Shown here piece after piece: positions 42,175-51,788 of a DNA stretch of 64,000 nucleotides. Each line of letters starts with the position of its first letter. Positions within the stretch are counted from its first letter, which is position 1. A program made the translations under genes and the position numbers. The notes beneath the pieces were generated by a model. The model was not told where the DNA came from, did not search any database, and saw nothing but the letters and a program-made list of their open reading frames with translations. Location: contig CAYNJG010000007.1 in NCBI GenBank assembly GCA_964397295.1, positions 1 through 64,000 of the forward strand, written 5' to 3'. The stretch is from CAYNJG01 sp964397295. Its GTDB lineage: Bacteria; Planctomycetota; Planctomycetia; Pirellulales; Pirellulaceae.

Positions 42175-45100
42175 TTATTCGGATTGAGTTTCCGCGTTTC
42201 TGTTCAATGAAACTCTAGCCTTCGGCGCTTTCTTAGTTGCCAAATAAGCCACTACATCTCGGATTGCAAACGCCGACAACACCTTTGTCATCTCTGGCAT
42301 TCCGGAGATTTCCGATTCGACGCGTTCGTCGATTTCATCCGGGGAGAATTCCATGCGTTTTCCGTTGGGCAAACCAAGCACGATTTCATTTCCAGTTTCG
42401 CTCATGACGGTTCCCGTGAAGACACGACCGTCATCCAACACCAGCGTAACGCCGCCAAAGCCCTTAGCAATTTTTGCACTCGGTTTCACGAGCGACTCAA
42501 GCAAGTATTGTCGATCAACTCGACTAGCAATGCCATCGAGTACGGGGCCTGCTTGCTTGCCCATACCACCAGCCTCGTGACATCGCACGCATTGTGCTGA
42601 GACGTGATTCTTATAGATAGCTCGACCACGCTGAACATCGCCGCCCTGTATTGCTAGTTGGAAATGCCCCAGCGGCGATGCATCCTTCAATTCTTTTTGC
42701 CATTCGCTCAAATCCAAATCCGATGACTTCGCGGCATTGAAAACGTCCAGCGAGAATCCATTCGTTTCTTTGCGGTGTTCTTTCACAAGAGACGACAGTT
42801 TTTCTTTCGATTCAGACAGACCTAACTTTGGCAAAAGCGAAACGTAATACTGCTTAGCTGTTTCGTTGCCTGTAGACCAGTCAATGTATTGCCAAGCTTT
42901 GTTGGGATTCGTAGCGGACAACAATTCCAAAGCCGCTCGATGAAGGGGCCACTCGTCGCTTCTAACCGCAGAGTCCATGGCCGCCGGCAGTTCCGTCGCT
43001 TGCACGCTAGCGAGCAAACGGAGCGCACCCACACGAGCGTTCACTGGTTTCTTGTCATCGGAAATCCAGCTCGACATCAAGTCCGTATCGATCGGCAAAG
43101 ACAGCTCGCTGGCGACACGCAAAACTGCGGCAGTGGTATTTCCGCCAACCGACTCGAGGATAGTCGATAGGTTTGCTGCCAACACAGTTTTGCCAGTGGT
43201 TAGATCTCGCCCGGCGACCGTTCGAATGCGGCCTTCAACTCGATCCACCAGAGGGCTTTGACTCCACCGCGACAGACACTGCAATACTTCTTCTTGCATC
43301 GCTTCGGCGAACAGCGAATCCATATTGGTAGGCGGTGATTGAACGAACCGCACCAAGCGCTCAGCCGCCTCGGTCGTACCCAGTCGAAAATTCGCGCTGA
43401 TCGCACGGCGCACAATGGCTTCGTCGTGCGGCAGACCTTCGTCTTCCAACATTTTCGCGATTGCTGGCAACACGTTGTCGATCGACAAGTCATCATGAAC
43501 AGCCCGGACCGCTTCGCGCAAAACTCTGAGTTCGCCAGATTCGTCACCAATCTCCTCTATCGTTAGGTAGGCCGCAATTGCTGGACTCTGTTGGCGACGA
43601 AGTGCAACGATCGCAGCGAGCCGAACAGCGACTGACTCTCCCTTGAGTGCCGCCAGTTGCTTGTCCGTCGCACATCCTGATAGACCAATGGCCACAGCAT
43701 GCCGAATGAACGGATCGCGATCAGCATTGAGCCGCGCAAGCTCGACAAGCTCCGATACCGCATTCGGCGCCTTTATTCTTGCGAGCGCAATGGCGGCGTG
43801 ACTTTGCACTGCCGGTTCTCTATCTCGTAGTTGTTGAATTAAGTGCTCGGCACCCGCCGTCAGCCGGAGCTGTCCCGCGACGCGAGCACATTGCTGACGT
43901 ATCCGAGCGTCGGGATCGTTCCATGGCAATTCGAGTTCGCCCACCGAGACAGCATTTTGTTGGTGATACTGAATCGCTCCCCACAGTGCATGGATCCTCG
44001 CCAACTGTGGACTGCCGGTATCGTTCGCGGCTGCGAGCAAGCGTTTGAGTTGGTTTCTCGAAACTGCGAGTTCTCGTTGTGCAATTTGACGAACGCGGCG
44101 ATCGGCATGACCAAGTAACGCGACCAACGAATCTGTTGATTCTGCTTCAAGGCCCTGGTTGATTATGCGTTTCACCTCTTCGCGCAATTCGGAACCGTCT
44201 ACCTTTGGGTCGTCCACACGGTAGATCATGCCTTCATCGTTTGGCTGCCATTTGCCAACCCAATCAGCCAAGTAAAACCCGCCGTCGGGGCCGAAATTCA
44301 TCGAGCTCACCATCAGCCCACTATTGAAAACATGTTCATCCGCCATTTTAAAACCAGCGCCATCCGGCTCGGTGCGAAACGCGGTTACTTTCTTCACGGG
44401 GAACTGAACGCAAAAGAAAAAATCGCGGTAGTCATCGTTCAATGCAGTGCCGGGATTGAATTTAAAGCCACCAGGTCCGACCGAATAATTCTGCATCGGC
44501 GGAGTAATGTAGGCAGGTTGTTCAGCATGCTGCGGTTTCCACATGCCATCGGCAACCCATGGGTTGTAAGTCATGTCGCCGTTGTATTTGGCCCAACCGG
44601 GCGAGCGAAATTGCCAAGTCAAACGCCAGCCAGAATCGCTACCTTCAGCGATATAGACGGCGCGTTCACGTTCGTCTTCGAGATCGCCATCGTTGTCGAC
44701 GCCAAACATATTGCCGTACTGATCGAAGTCGAACTCCTGCACGTTACGCAGCCCAGTCGCGAACACTTCGAGATCACTACCGTCGGGGTTCATCCGCAGC
44801 ACGCCTCCCGTATTCGGATGGTGCAAACGCTTTCCTTCTTTGGTTTCGATCGAGAATCCGTTGTCACCACAGGAAAAGTAGATCTTTCCTTCCGGCCCAA
44901 CCGTGAGACCGTGTAGGTCATGGCCATCGAGTGCCGCGTGAACTCCGAACCCACGAAACATCGATTCCTGCGAGTCCGCCTTTCCATCGCCGTCATGGTC
45001 ACGCAATCGCCAAAGGTCCGGATAGACCGTAAAAAAGACGTCACCACGGTATGGCATTACACCAGCCGCGACGCCATTGAATTCTTCGTTGAATGCCTCG

Positions 45101-45549
45101 GCAAAAAGCGTTGACTTGTCCGCCATCCCATCACCGTCGGTGTCTTCGACAATGCGAATTCGTTCCTTAATCGTTGTCAGATCGCGATAATCATGCACGC
45201 CATCGTTGTTGCGATCCTTCAGCCAATCTTTGTTTCTCTCCGATCGTTCTGTCGACATCTGGGTGCGAAAGAAGTCTCGCATCGTTTCAAAGCTGTCGCT
45301 CGCCAAATCCTCCAGCAGCCACGGTCGATGTGCACGCATGTCAATGTCGACAGTGCCGCGTCTTGCCGTTTCGACCACGTAGAGCCGACCTTGGGTATCG
45401 AACGACACCGCCACAGGATCCTTCACCATATTTGGCGGAGTCCACGGCTCCATACGAAGCTTGTCCGGGTTCGGCGGATCGGCAAGCGCGAACAGCGGAA
45501 AGAAAAGAAACAGAATGCCAGCTACGGAATGCAGCACAATCATCTTCAT
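42175..45549 (-). CDS. PVC-type membrane-bound dehydrogenase with HEAT repeats and cytochrome c
   Basis: The 1124-residue exported protein (signal GILFLFFPLFALADP) starts with a beta-propeller of the PVC dehydrogenase type (PPNMVKDPVAVSFDTQGRLYV, GLTVGPEGKIYFSCGDNG, ATGLRNVQEFDFDQYGNMFG) that includes EF-like loops (DTDGDGMADKS, DHDGDGKADSQ). HEAT-like repeats follow from about residue 480 to 870. A C-terminal cytochrome c has CVRCH and GKQAGPVLDGI, and the DGRVFTGTVMSET segment closes it. Substrate unknown. It has a paralogue at 56571. It is convergent with no neighbour and precedes the menF gene by 95 bases on the other side. Confidence 0.9.
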   Translation of the reverse strand: MKMIVLHSVAGILFLFFPLFALADPPNPDKLRMEPWTPPNMVKDPVAVSFDTQGRLYVVETARRGTVDIDMRAHRPWLLEDLASDSFETMRDFFRTQMSTERSERNKDWLKDRNNDGVHDYRDLTTIKERIRIVEDTDGDGMADKSTLFAEAFNEEFNGVAAGVMPYRGDVFFTVYPDLWRLRDHDGDGKADSQESMFRGFGVHAALDGHDLHGLTVGPEGKIYFSCGDNGFSIETKEGKRLHHPNTGGVLRMNPDGSDLEVFATGLRNVQEFDFDQYGNMFGVDNDGDLEDERERAVYIAEGSDSGWRLTWQFRSPGWAKYNGDMTYNPWVADGMWKPQHAEQPAYITPPMQNYSVGPGGFKFNPGTALNDDYRDFFFCVQFPVKKVTAFRTEPDGAGFKMADEHVFNSGLMVSSMNFGPDGGFYLADWVGKWQPNDEGMIYRVDDPKVDGSELREEVKRIINQGLEAESTDSLVALLGHADRRVRQIAQRELAVSRNQLKRLLAAANDTGSPQLARIHALWGAIQYHQQNAVSVGELELPWNDPDARIRQQCARVAGQLRLTAGAEHLIQQLRDREPAVQSHAAIALARIKAPNAVSELVELARLNADRDPFIRHAVAIGLSGCATDKQLAALKGESVAVRLAAIVALRRQQSPAIAAYLTIEEIGDESGELRVLREAVRAVHDDLSIDNVLPAIAKMLEDEGLPHDEAIVRRAISANFRLGTTEAAERLVRFVQSPPTNMDSLFAEAMQEEVLQCLSRWSQSPLVDRVEGRIRTVAGRDLTTGKTVLAANLSTILESVGGNTTAAVLRVASELSLPIDTDLMSSWISDDKKPVNARVGALRLLASVQATELPAAMDSAVRSDEWPLHRAALELLSATNPNKAWQYIDWSTGNETAKQYYVSLLPKLGLSESKEKLSSLVKEHRKETNGFSLDVFNAAKSSDLDLSEWQKELKDASPLGHFQLAIQGGDVQRGRAIYKNHVSAQCVRCHEAGGMGKQAGPVLDGIASRVDRQYLLESLVKPSAKIAKGFGGVTLVLDDGRVFTGTVMSETGNEIVLGLPNGKRMEFSPDEIDERVESEISGMPEMTKVLSAFAIRDVVAYLATKKAPKARVSLNRNAETQSE

Positions 45550-45644
45550 AGATCAGTATCCGCGAAGGTGGACGTAGTGGAGGCTACTAGCCGCCAGCTG
45601 TGTTCACCATTTTCGCCGACATTCGTGGCCGCTGGAAGCCACCA

Positions 45645-46976
45645 CTACTCGAAGATATCTAGAAAGTCGCGGATCTTATTGTCGACTTCGGCCCACTCTT
45701 GCGCTGGTTCGGAACCTTTGACGATTCCCGCTCCTGAATAGAGCGACAATGTTTTGCCATCTACTACCCCCGAACGAATACCAACGACAAATTCCGCATC
45801 GTCGAGTCCGATCCAGCCGATCGGCGCCGCGTACCAACCACGATTAAAGGGCTCGAGTCTCGCGATTTCCGGTAATGCGTTTTCCGTCGGATAGCCGCCC
45901 ACGGCAGGCGTTGGGTGCAGCCGTTGAAGCAACGCGCCCTCTTCGATGCCTTCCTTGAGTTCGCCTTGAACGGCTGAGCATAAATGTTGCTTATGAGCCA
46001 GTCGCAGCACAGACGCATGCGTGTCGACTTCTAAGTGTTCGACGAACTTGTGCAGTTTTTGACGAATACTTTTACGAACAATGTCGTGCTCGAGTTGATC
46101 CTTGTCACTAGTGAGCAATTCGTATGCGAGTCGCTGATCTTCGCCGCTTGTCACTCCCCGTGGTCGCGTGCCGGCGACAACTTCACTGAGGAGTCGGTTA
46201 TCTTTTCGACGAAATAACCGTTCAGGCGTTGCGCCAACGAACGCTTGCTCTTCGGCGAATTGGAAACAGAATACATAACAATCGTAAGTCGATTCCGCGA
46301 TTCGTGATGTGATTTGCAAGGGATTCAACGGAGCGTCAAACTCAAGCGTCGTTTTACGAGCAAGTACGATTTTCTCAAGAACTTCACTGCGGATCAGCGT
46401 AAGTGCTTCGTCGACCGTCGATTGCCAACCGTCTTGGGTTGGAGCGAAATGCGTGGTCGCGGGTGCTGGAAGATCTTCGGACCAGTTGTGAGTTTCAAAC
46501 TCAAAATTCAGACGCTCAATATCCAACGTTGCTTCGGTGATGTCGTCGCGATCCATCACGGTGATGAGCAGTACCTCGTTCTCCACCAAAAACCGTGGTG
46601 CGACAAAGCGACCTGCTCCGAAGTTCTGCCAACTCGCGTCAGCCACTTCGCCGTCAAACGAAAGTCCGCCAAAGAAACGCAGTGACTTATTGCCATTCAG
46701 CAATTCGCGACAACGACCAATTACAGCAACCGGTTCATCATCTGCTTGTACGTCTACACTCGCAGCGACACCGGCGCCAGCAAGCATTTTTTCGTCATCG
46801 CGTTCGGACCACGCAAACTTCGTGCTGAACGGTTGAGCGTCCAGCCACGCCAGCGGATCAACGTTCGGCATGGGAACCCGAACAACCGCCGGAAACTCGC
46901 GGCATTGATTAAGCTGTTCGACGATCTGTTGATTCGCAACGGTCTTTGGCATCTTCGTTGTCGCATTCTTGAGCAT
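45645..46976 (-). CDS. menF: MenF: isochorismate synthase
   Basis: The 443-residue chorismate-binding enzyme turns chorismate into isochorismate, the entry step to menaquinone. The conserved C-terminal core is complete: EVLEKIVLARKTTLEFD, CYVFCFQFAEEQAFVGATPERLF, SEVVAGTRPRG, ELLTSDKDQLEHDIVRKSI, LHPTPAVGGYPTENALPEI and the final SLYSGAGIVKGSEPAQEW. The PTPAVGG signature and lack of a partner glutaminase distinguish it from TrpE/PabB. It starts one base after the ubiE stop, so the two are co-translated. menD and menH are at the other end of the window. Confidence 0.93.
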   Translation of the reverse strand: MLKNATTKMPKTVANQQIVEQLNQCREFPAVVRVPMPNVDPLAWLDAQPFSTKFAWSERDDEKMLAGAGVAASVDVQADDEPVAVIGRCRELLNGNKSLRFFGGLSFDGEVADASWQNFGAGRFVAPRFLVENEVLLITVMDRDDITEATLDIERLNFEFETHNWSEDLPAPATTHFAPTQDGWQSTVDEALTLIRSEVLEKIVLARKTTLEFDAPLNPLQITSRIAESTYDCYVFCFQFAEEQAFVGATPERLFRRKDNRLLSEVVAGTRPRGVTSGEDQRLAYELLTSDKDQLEHDIVRKSIRQKLHKFVEHLEVDTHASVLRLAHKQHLCSAVQGELKEGIEEGALLQRLHPTPAVGGYPTENALPEIARLEPFNRGWYAAPIGWIGLDDAEFVVGIRSGVVDGKTLSLYSGAGIVKGSEPAQEWAEVDNKIRDFLDIFE

Positions 46977-46977
46977 A

Positions 46978-47706
46978 TCACTTCACTCCCAAATACAGTG
47001 TCGCCACGCCAAGTGTCATCGGGAACATTTGGATATCCTTCAGACCAGCCGCGGTCATGCGGTCTGCAAAATCTTGGCCGCTTGGAAACTGACTTACGCT
47101 CGACGGCAGATACTCGTAGGCTGATTTGTCGTTCTTCGCCATCATTTGTCCAACTCGCGGCAAGACATGACGGAAATAGAATTGATAGATACTACTAAGC
47201 GGCCAAACGGTTGGTTTCGAGAACTCGAGAATCGCGACTCGACCGTTGGGCTGACAAACTCGAACGATTTCAGATAAGCCTTGTGCTGTGTTTTCTACGT
47301 TGCGGATTCCAAAGCTCACGGAAACAAGTTGAAATTGTTCCGTTTCGAAAGGCAACTCCATCGCGCTGGCTTCGACGAATTCGATGTCGGTGACTTTTCG
47401 CTTCTTCTGCTTTTGCCGAGCAACGTCCAGCATCTCATTACAAAAGTCGGCGCCAATGATGGGAACATTGGGGTGTCGCTTGCGAAACGCAAACGCGAGG
47501 TCCCCTGTCCCTGTACAGAGATCCAAAATCGGCTCGGTGCCAGAAACCGGAATTCGCTTCACTGCCGCCGACCGCCAATAGGTATCGACATTCAGCGACA
47601 GCAAGTGATTCATCAGGTCGTACTTGCCCGCGATCTGGGAGAACATATCGCGAACTCGATCGCTGGACTTATCAACCGCTTGAGTTGTACTCATCGTAGA
47701 ATCCAT
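46978..47706 (-). CDS. ubiE: UbiE/MenG: demethylmenaquinone methyltransferase
   Basis: The 242-residue class I SAM methyltransferase begins with VRDMFSQIAGKYDLMNHLLSLN, the family signature. The SAM motif is ILDLCTGTGDLAF and the acidic loop is IIGADFCNEML. The later segment VSFGIRNVENTAQGLSEIVRV is the second UbiE signature. The final methylation of the menaquinone ring in the cytoplasm is the expected role because the organism has MenF, D and H and no visible ubiquinone genes. The second Met (47694) is an alternative start. It is divergent from comB across 123 bases. Confidence 0.94.
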   Translation of the reverse strand: MDSTMSTTQAVDKSSDRVRDMFSQIAGKYDLMNHLLSLNVDTYWRSAAVKRIPVSGTEPILDLCTGTGDLAFAFRKRHPNVPIIGADFCNEMLDVARQKQKKRKVTDIEFVEASAMELPFETEQFQLVSVSFGIRNVENTAQGLSEIVRVCQPNGRVAILEFSKPTVWPLSSIYQFYFRHVLPRVGQMMAKNDKSAYEYLPSSVSQFPSGQDFADRMTAAGLKDIQMFPMTLGVATLYLGVK

Positions 47707-47829
47707 GGCTGTCTTTCAACTGGCAACGAGCGTTTCACCACGTTGCCCGTAGTCAAACCGACATTCCGAAGATAACTTAACCCGGTCTTCGCAGTTAGGT
47801 CTGTTGCCCCGTCGAATGCCCACGAATTC

Positions 47830-48561
47830 ATGAATCAGATCCTGAACGTCCATCTTTTGCCGGAATTGGCCCATCCACATGACCTAGCGGGCCATACTTC
47901 GGTGGTGGTCGACGTCTTGCGTGCCAGCACAACCATTACGACCGCTTTGGATTCCGGAGCAGAAAAGATCGTCCCGTGCCTGGCGGTCGAGGAAGCTCGT
48001 CAGCTCGCAACCCAGCGACCGGGAGCTTTGCTCGGAGGTGAGCGTCAGGGCAAGAAACTTCCTGGCTTCGATTTCGGAAATTCGCCTGCCGAATACACGC
48101 CCGATCGAATCCGGGGAAAGACGCTGGTCTTCACAACAACCAATGGCACCAAAGCCATGACTCGCTGTATGGGTTCGTCACGGATTCTGATTGGCTCCAT
48201 TGTAAATCGTTCCGCGATCTGCGAGGCCGTCGCCTCGGACGGCCGAGTAGACATCATATGTGCGGGAACCAACGATGAGTTTTCAATGGACGACGCACTG
48301 GCGGCCGGAGCGATTGCAAGTGGCCTGGGACACTGGCACTGCAACGATGGAGCGAAGGTCTGTCGACAGCTGTGGGAAAGCCAGGTTGTCAATGGCGATC
48401 AAGCTTCCATCCGAAAAGTGTTAGCTAACTCTGTTGGCGGAAGCGACCTGATTGCTATCGGTATGGATTCAGACCTCGATCTTGCCGCTGACCTCGACCG
48501 CTTCTCGTTGGTTCCGAAACTTGATCGATCAACATGGGAGATTTCGCAAGCAAAAGGTTAA
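47830..48561 (+). CDS. comB: ComB: 2-phosphosulfolactate phosphatase-like
   Basis: The 243-residue protein has VVVDVLRASTTITTALDSGA, LLGGERQGKKLPGFDFGNSP, GKTLVFTTTNGTKAM and DIICAGTNDEFSMDDALAAG, all family-typical. In methanogens ComB dephosphorylates 2-phosphosulfolactate in coenzyme M synthesis. In bacteria it serves sulfolactate or an unrelated step. No sulfolactate synthase (ComA) or sulfolactate dehydrogenase is visible nearby, so the actual substrate is open. It is soluble, and its length is normal. It is 160 bases upstream of glyS. Confidence 0.9.
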   Translation: MNQILNVHLLPELAHPHDLAGHTSVVVDVLRASTTITTALDSGAEKIVPCLAVEEARQLATQRPGALLGGERQGKKLPGFDFGNSPAEYTPDRIRGKTLVFTTTNGTKAMTRCMGSSRILIGSIVNRSAICEAVASDGRVDIICAGTNDEFSMDDALAAGAIASGLGHWHCNDGAKVCRQLWESQVVNGDQASIRKVLANSVGGSDLIAIGMDSDLDLAADLDRFSLVPKLDRSTWEISQAKG

Positions 48562-48721
48562 ACACCTGGCGGTTCGCTGGCGTCTCAATTTCAGAATACG
48601 GCATCGAATTTCGCTGTTTCGTCGAACCAATCGCGAGTTCCCCTTGTCCCAATGGGGGCATCGCGAGTGTAATACTTCTCCCAAACGACAGACCAAGACG
48701 AGCAGGTAAGAAAGACCCACC

Positions 48722-50332
48722 ATGGAAATGGAAAAACTCGTGTCGCTATGCAAGCGTCGCGGCTTCATGTTTCAATCGAGCGAGATCTATGGCGGCCTAC
48801 AGGGTTTCTGGGACTATGGTCCGCTGGGCGTTGAATTAAAACGCAACGTGAAAGAAGCTTGGTGGCGCGATATGGTCTCCGGCCACGATGACATGAGCAT
48901 CCAGGAAGGTGCACCTTCGACCTACGAAATGCAGGGTCTCGATTGCACGATCATCATGCACCCGCAAGTTTGGAAGTGCTCGGGGCACTACGACTTGTTC
49001 CATGATTTCATGGTCGACTGCAAGGAATCGAAAAAGCGTTATCGTCACGACCAAGTGCGTGGTCGCTGGTGCGAAGCCAAGGGCGAACGGATCTTCGTCA
49101 CTACGATGGCAGTCGTGGAAAACGAAGAAGCCGATACGCAGGCTCGTGCACAAAAGTTTTTCAAGATTCGTGCGAAGGACGCGGACAAGATCAAGTGGGA
49201 CGGCGAGTTCCTGAACCTGATCGATATCGAGGACACATCGAAAGTACTCGCGCCGGATGCAAAGGCGCTCGATACGCTCACGCCGCCGCGCGAATTCAAT
49301 TTGATGTTCAAAACGTACGTTGGTGCGTTGTCTGGCGAAGAAGGCGCGGCCTTCTTACGTCCCGAAACCGCCCAAGGCATCTTCGTGAACTTCAAAAACG
49401 TCGTGGACAGCACACGTGTCCGCATTCCGTTTGGCATCGCTCAAGTTGGTAAGAGTTTCCGTAACGAGATCACGCCACGTAACTTTACGTTCCGGTCGCG
49501 TGAGTTCGAGCAGATGGAAATCGAGTTCTTCTGCCATCCGGACTCGTCTCAGAAATGGTACAAGTACTGGCGCGATCGTCGCATGAAGTGGTACAAGGAC
49601 TTCGGCCTCGCCGACGAGCGACTAATTCTTCGCGAGCACCATGCGGACGAGCTTTCTCATTACTCAACCGGCACCGCCGATGTGGAATACGCGTTTCCGT
49701 TCTTGCCCGAAGGTGAGTATGGCGAACTCGAAGGCATCGCCCACCGCGGTGACTTCGATCTGCGTAGTCACATGGAAGGCAAACTCGACGAGAAGAGCAA
49801 TCCGCTTGAAGTTCAGCTAGGCGAAGACGGTAAACCCAAATGGCGTGGTAGCGGTAAAGACCTTAGCTACCGCGATGATCTGTCCGGTGAGAAATTCACG
49901 CCACACGTGATCGAACCATCAGCTGGCGCCGATCGCGCCACGCTGGCCTTCCTTTGCGAAGCGTACAACGAAGACGAAGCGCCCGACGAAAAAGGCAAGA
50001 TGCAAACGCGAACTGTCATGAAGTTCCACCCGCGTCTCGCACCGATCAAGGCTGCTGTCTTCCCACTTGTCAAAAAGGATGAAGCCCAAACTGGCGTGGC
50101 AAAAGACATCTACAAAGCACTCAAGGCGAAGCACAACGTTTTTTACGACGAAAAGGGCGCGGTCGGCCGTCGCTATCGTAGGCAAGACGAAGTTGGCACA
50201 CCGTTTTGCATCACCGTGGACAACCAAACAGCGGAAGACCAAACCGTCACCATCCGCGATCGAGATTCACTGGAACAATGGCGAGTGAAAGTAGATGATG
50301 TAGTGTCGGACATCAGTGAGCGGTTGTCTTAA
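48722..50332 (+). CDS. glyS: Glycyl-tRNA synthetase (homodimeric type)
   Basis: The 536-residue class II synthetase charges tRNA-Gly. It has the N-terminal RRGFMFQSSEIYGGLQGFWDYGPLGVELK, then FLRPETAQGIFVNFKN, FGIAQVGKSFRNEITPRNFTFRSREFEQMEIEFFC (motif 2) and the motif 3 region IEPSAGADRATLAFL. The C-terminal anticodon-binding domain starts LAPIKAAVFPLVKKDE. Thus it is the alpha2 type rather than the alpha/beta type. The region CKESKKRYRHDQ falls where an insertion is normal. A second ATG two codons in (48728) is an alternative start. Confidence 0.97.
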   Translation: MEMEKLVSLCKRRGFMFQSSEIYGGLQGFWDYGPLGVELKRNVKEAWWRDMVSGHDDMSIQEGAPSTYEMQGLDCTIIMHPQVWKCSGHYDLFHDFMVDCKESKKRYRHDQVRGRWCEAKGERIFVTTMAVVENEEADTQARAQKFFKIRAKDADKIKWDGEFLNLIDIEDTSKVLAPDAKALDTLTPPREFNLMFKTYVGALSGEEGAAFLRPETAQGIFVNFKNVVDSTRVRIPFGIAQVGKSFRNEITPRNFTFRSREFEQMEIEFFCHPDSSQKWYKYWRDRRMKWYKDFGLADERLILREHHADELSHYSTGTADVEYAFPFLPEGEYGELEGIAHRGDFDLRSHMEGKLDEKSNPLEVQLGEDGKPKWRGSGKDLSYRDDLSGEKFTPHVIEPSAGADRATLAFLCEAYNEDEAPDEKGKMQTRTVMKFHPRLAPIKAAVFPLVKKDEAQTGVAKDIYKALKAKHNVFYDEKGAVGRRYRRQDEVGTPFCITVDNQTAEDQTVTIRDRDSLEQWRVKVDDVVSDISERLS

Positions 50333-50363
50333 GTTTGATCAGCGTGACGGCATCTAAATAAAA

Positions 50364-50397
50364 CCACCAAGGAATCGGAGCACTCCGAAAGATGGTG
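50364..50397. terminator. Possible hairpin between convergent glyS and proB
   Basis: A nested inverted repeat: outer CACCA (50365-50369) with TGGTG (50393-50397), inner CGGAG with CTCCG separated by CA. It lies 32 bases after the glyS stop and 37 before the proB stop, where both transcripts must end. There is no clear T run, so the call is weak. Confidence 0.35.
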
Positions 50398-50433
50398 TGG
50401 CGGTCAGCAAGTAGCGATTTAGCGCCACGGTGG

Positions 50434-51576
50434 CTACTCGGACGTGACCGCCATGTTGTCGCGATGGACGACGGCTCTATATGGGCATTGCCCGAGCTCC
50501 TCTTTGATCTGCGATGTTTTCATTTGCTTGATACGAGCTACTTGATCTGAGGTATAGTTCGTTAGCCCGCGTGCCAATTCATTACCGTCTCCATCGCAAA
50601 GCTTCACGACGTCGCCTTTGTTGAAACGACCTTCGACGGCCTTGATTCCGATCGGCAACAGACTTCTTCCATCCCGACGGATGGCCTCGCAAGCACCTTC
50701 GTCTAACGTCAATGTTCCGCAAGGCTGAGCGGAAAAACCAATCCAACGTTTCAGCGGACTTACTGTTTTGCCGGTTGCTAGAAACGCGGTGCCGATTTGC
50801 TCGCCTGCCATCAATCGCGGCAGCACGTTGTCTTCGCGGCCGGAGGCGATAATCACGTTTTCTCCGGCAGTCGTTGCCATTCGTGCAGCGTTCAGTTTGC
50901 TTCGCATGCCGCCACGAGACAGCCCATTTGCTTTATCAGCAACAAGTTCTTCGATATCGGCATCGATTTTCGAAACGCTGGAGATGACTTTGCTTTCAGC
51001 ATCTTCTGGCGGTCCGTCGTACAATCCATCGACGTCGGAAAGAATGATCAATAGCGACGCTCGAAGAGCATTTGTCACCAGCGCCGCAAGCCGATCGTTG
51101 TCGCCAAAGGTTACCATCAGTTCTTCGACTGAAACGGTATCGTTTTCGTTGACGATTGGCACAGTATTCAATTCCAACAGTGCGAGCAGTGTGTTCCGCA
51201 CGTTGAGATAACGTCCGCGGTCGCTAAGGTCTTCCGCCGTCAGCAAAACCTGTGCGGCATGCGTTCCGAGCGACTGAAAAATCGAGTCATAGGCCTCGAT
51301 CAAATTCGTCTGCCCCACTGCCGCTACGGCCTGAAGCTTCGCAAGTTCGGTCGGCCGCTCGCTCAAACCAAGCTGGCTCATACCTGCTCCAACAGCTCCA
51401 CTACTAACCAGCACAACTTTGCGGCCCTGTTCACGCAGCTGATGAATTTGCTTGGCCAAACTCGTGATACGATCGAGATCCAGAGTGCCGTCGGTTCTTG
51501 TCAGGACTCGCGTTCCGACTTTAACGACAATCAGCTCAGCCAAAGTGGCCAGTTCTTGGCGAACAAGGTCTTGCAT
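50434..51576 (-). CDS. proB: Glutamate 5-kinase with PUA domain
   Basis: The 380-residue enzyme phosphorylates glutamate in the first step of proline synthesis. It has an amino-acid kinase domain (ELIVVKVGTRVLTRTDG, then VVLVSSGAVGAGMSQLG, VPIVNENDTVSVEEL, FGDNDRLAALV, LIILSDVDGLYDGPP, GMRSKLNAARMAT). A C-terminal PUA domain is present (GACEAIRRDGRSLLPIGIKAVEG). The ATG at 51576 (GAGAA upstream) was chosen: longer in-frame starts up to 51747 would add 57 residues without conservation and overlap the divergent purF. No proA is next to it. It is divergent from purF with a 212-base gap. Confidence 0.95.
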   Translation of the reverse strand: MQDLVRQELATLAELIVVKVGTRVLTRTDGTLDLDRITSLAKQIHQLREQGRKVVLVSSGAVGAGMSQLGLSERPTELAKLQAVAAVGQTNLIEAYDSIFQSLGTHAAQVLLTAEDLSDRGRYLNVRNTLLALLELNTVPIVNENDTVSVEELMVTFGDNDRLAALVTNALRASLLIILSDVDGLYDGPPEDAESKVISSVSKIDADIEELVADKANGLSRGGMRSKLNAARMATTAGENVIIASGREDNVLPRLMAGEQIGTAFLATGKTVSPLKRWIGFSAQPCGTLTLDEGACEAIRRDGRSLLPIGIKAVEGRFNKGDVVKLCDGDGNELARGLTNYTSDQVARIKQMKTSQIKEELGQCPYRAVVHRDNMAVTSE

Positions 51577-51788
51577 CAAAGATTCTCGATTTTTGGTGGC
51601 TGATAACGATATTAAGTGGAAAAAAGAGGACTCGCGAAATTCAGCGAGGTTCGGTTGGTTGTGACAATCTGAGCTCAATCTTAGAATGCAAAGCAGGGTG
51701 GGCGGAAGGTCGGCGGTCCAACGGATTCGAGCCAATTTTGTCTTCACATTCCACCTCCATCAACGAAGGCCCATGTAGCCTGGGGAAT

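Noticed and set aside
43200..43550. 116-residue minus frame within the PVC dehydrogenase
   Set aside because: It is in a different frame of the same strand as a conserved gene and has Arg/Cys-rich, non-protein-like composition.
51577..51747. 57-residue extension of ProB
   Set aside because: Not conserved in glutamate 5-kinases. It lies in the divergent promoter region toward purF, and the ATG at 51576 with GAGAA is in the correct place.
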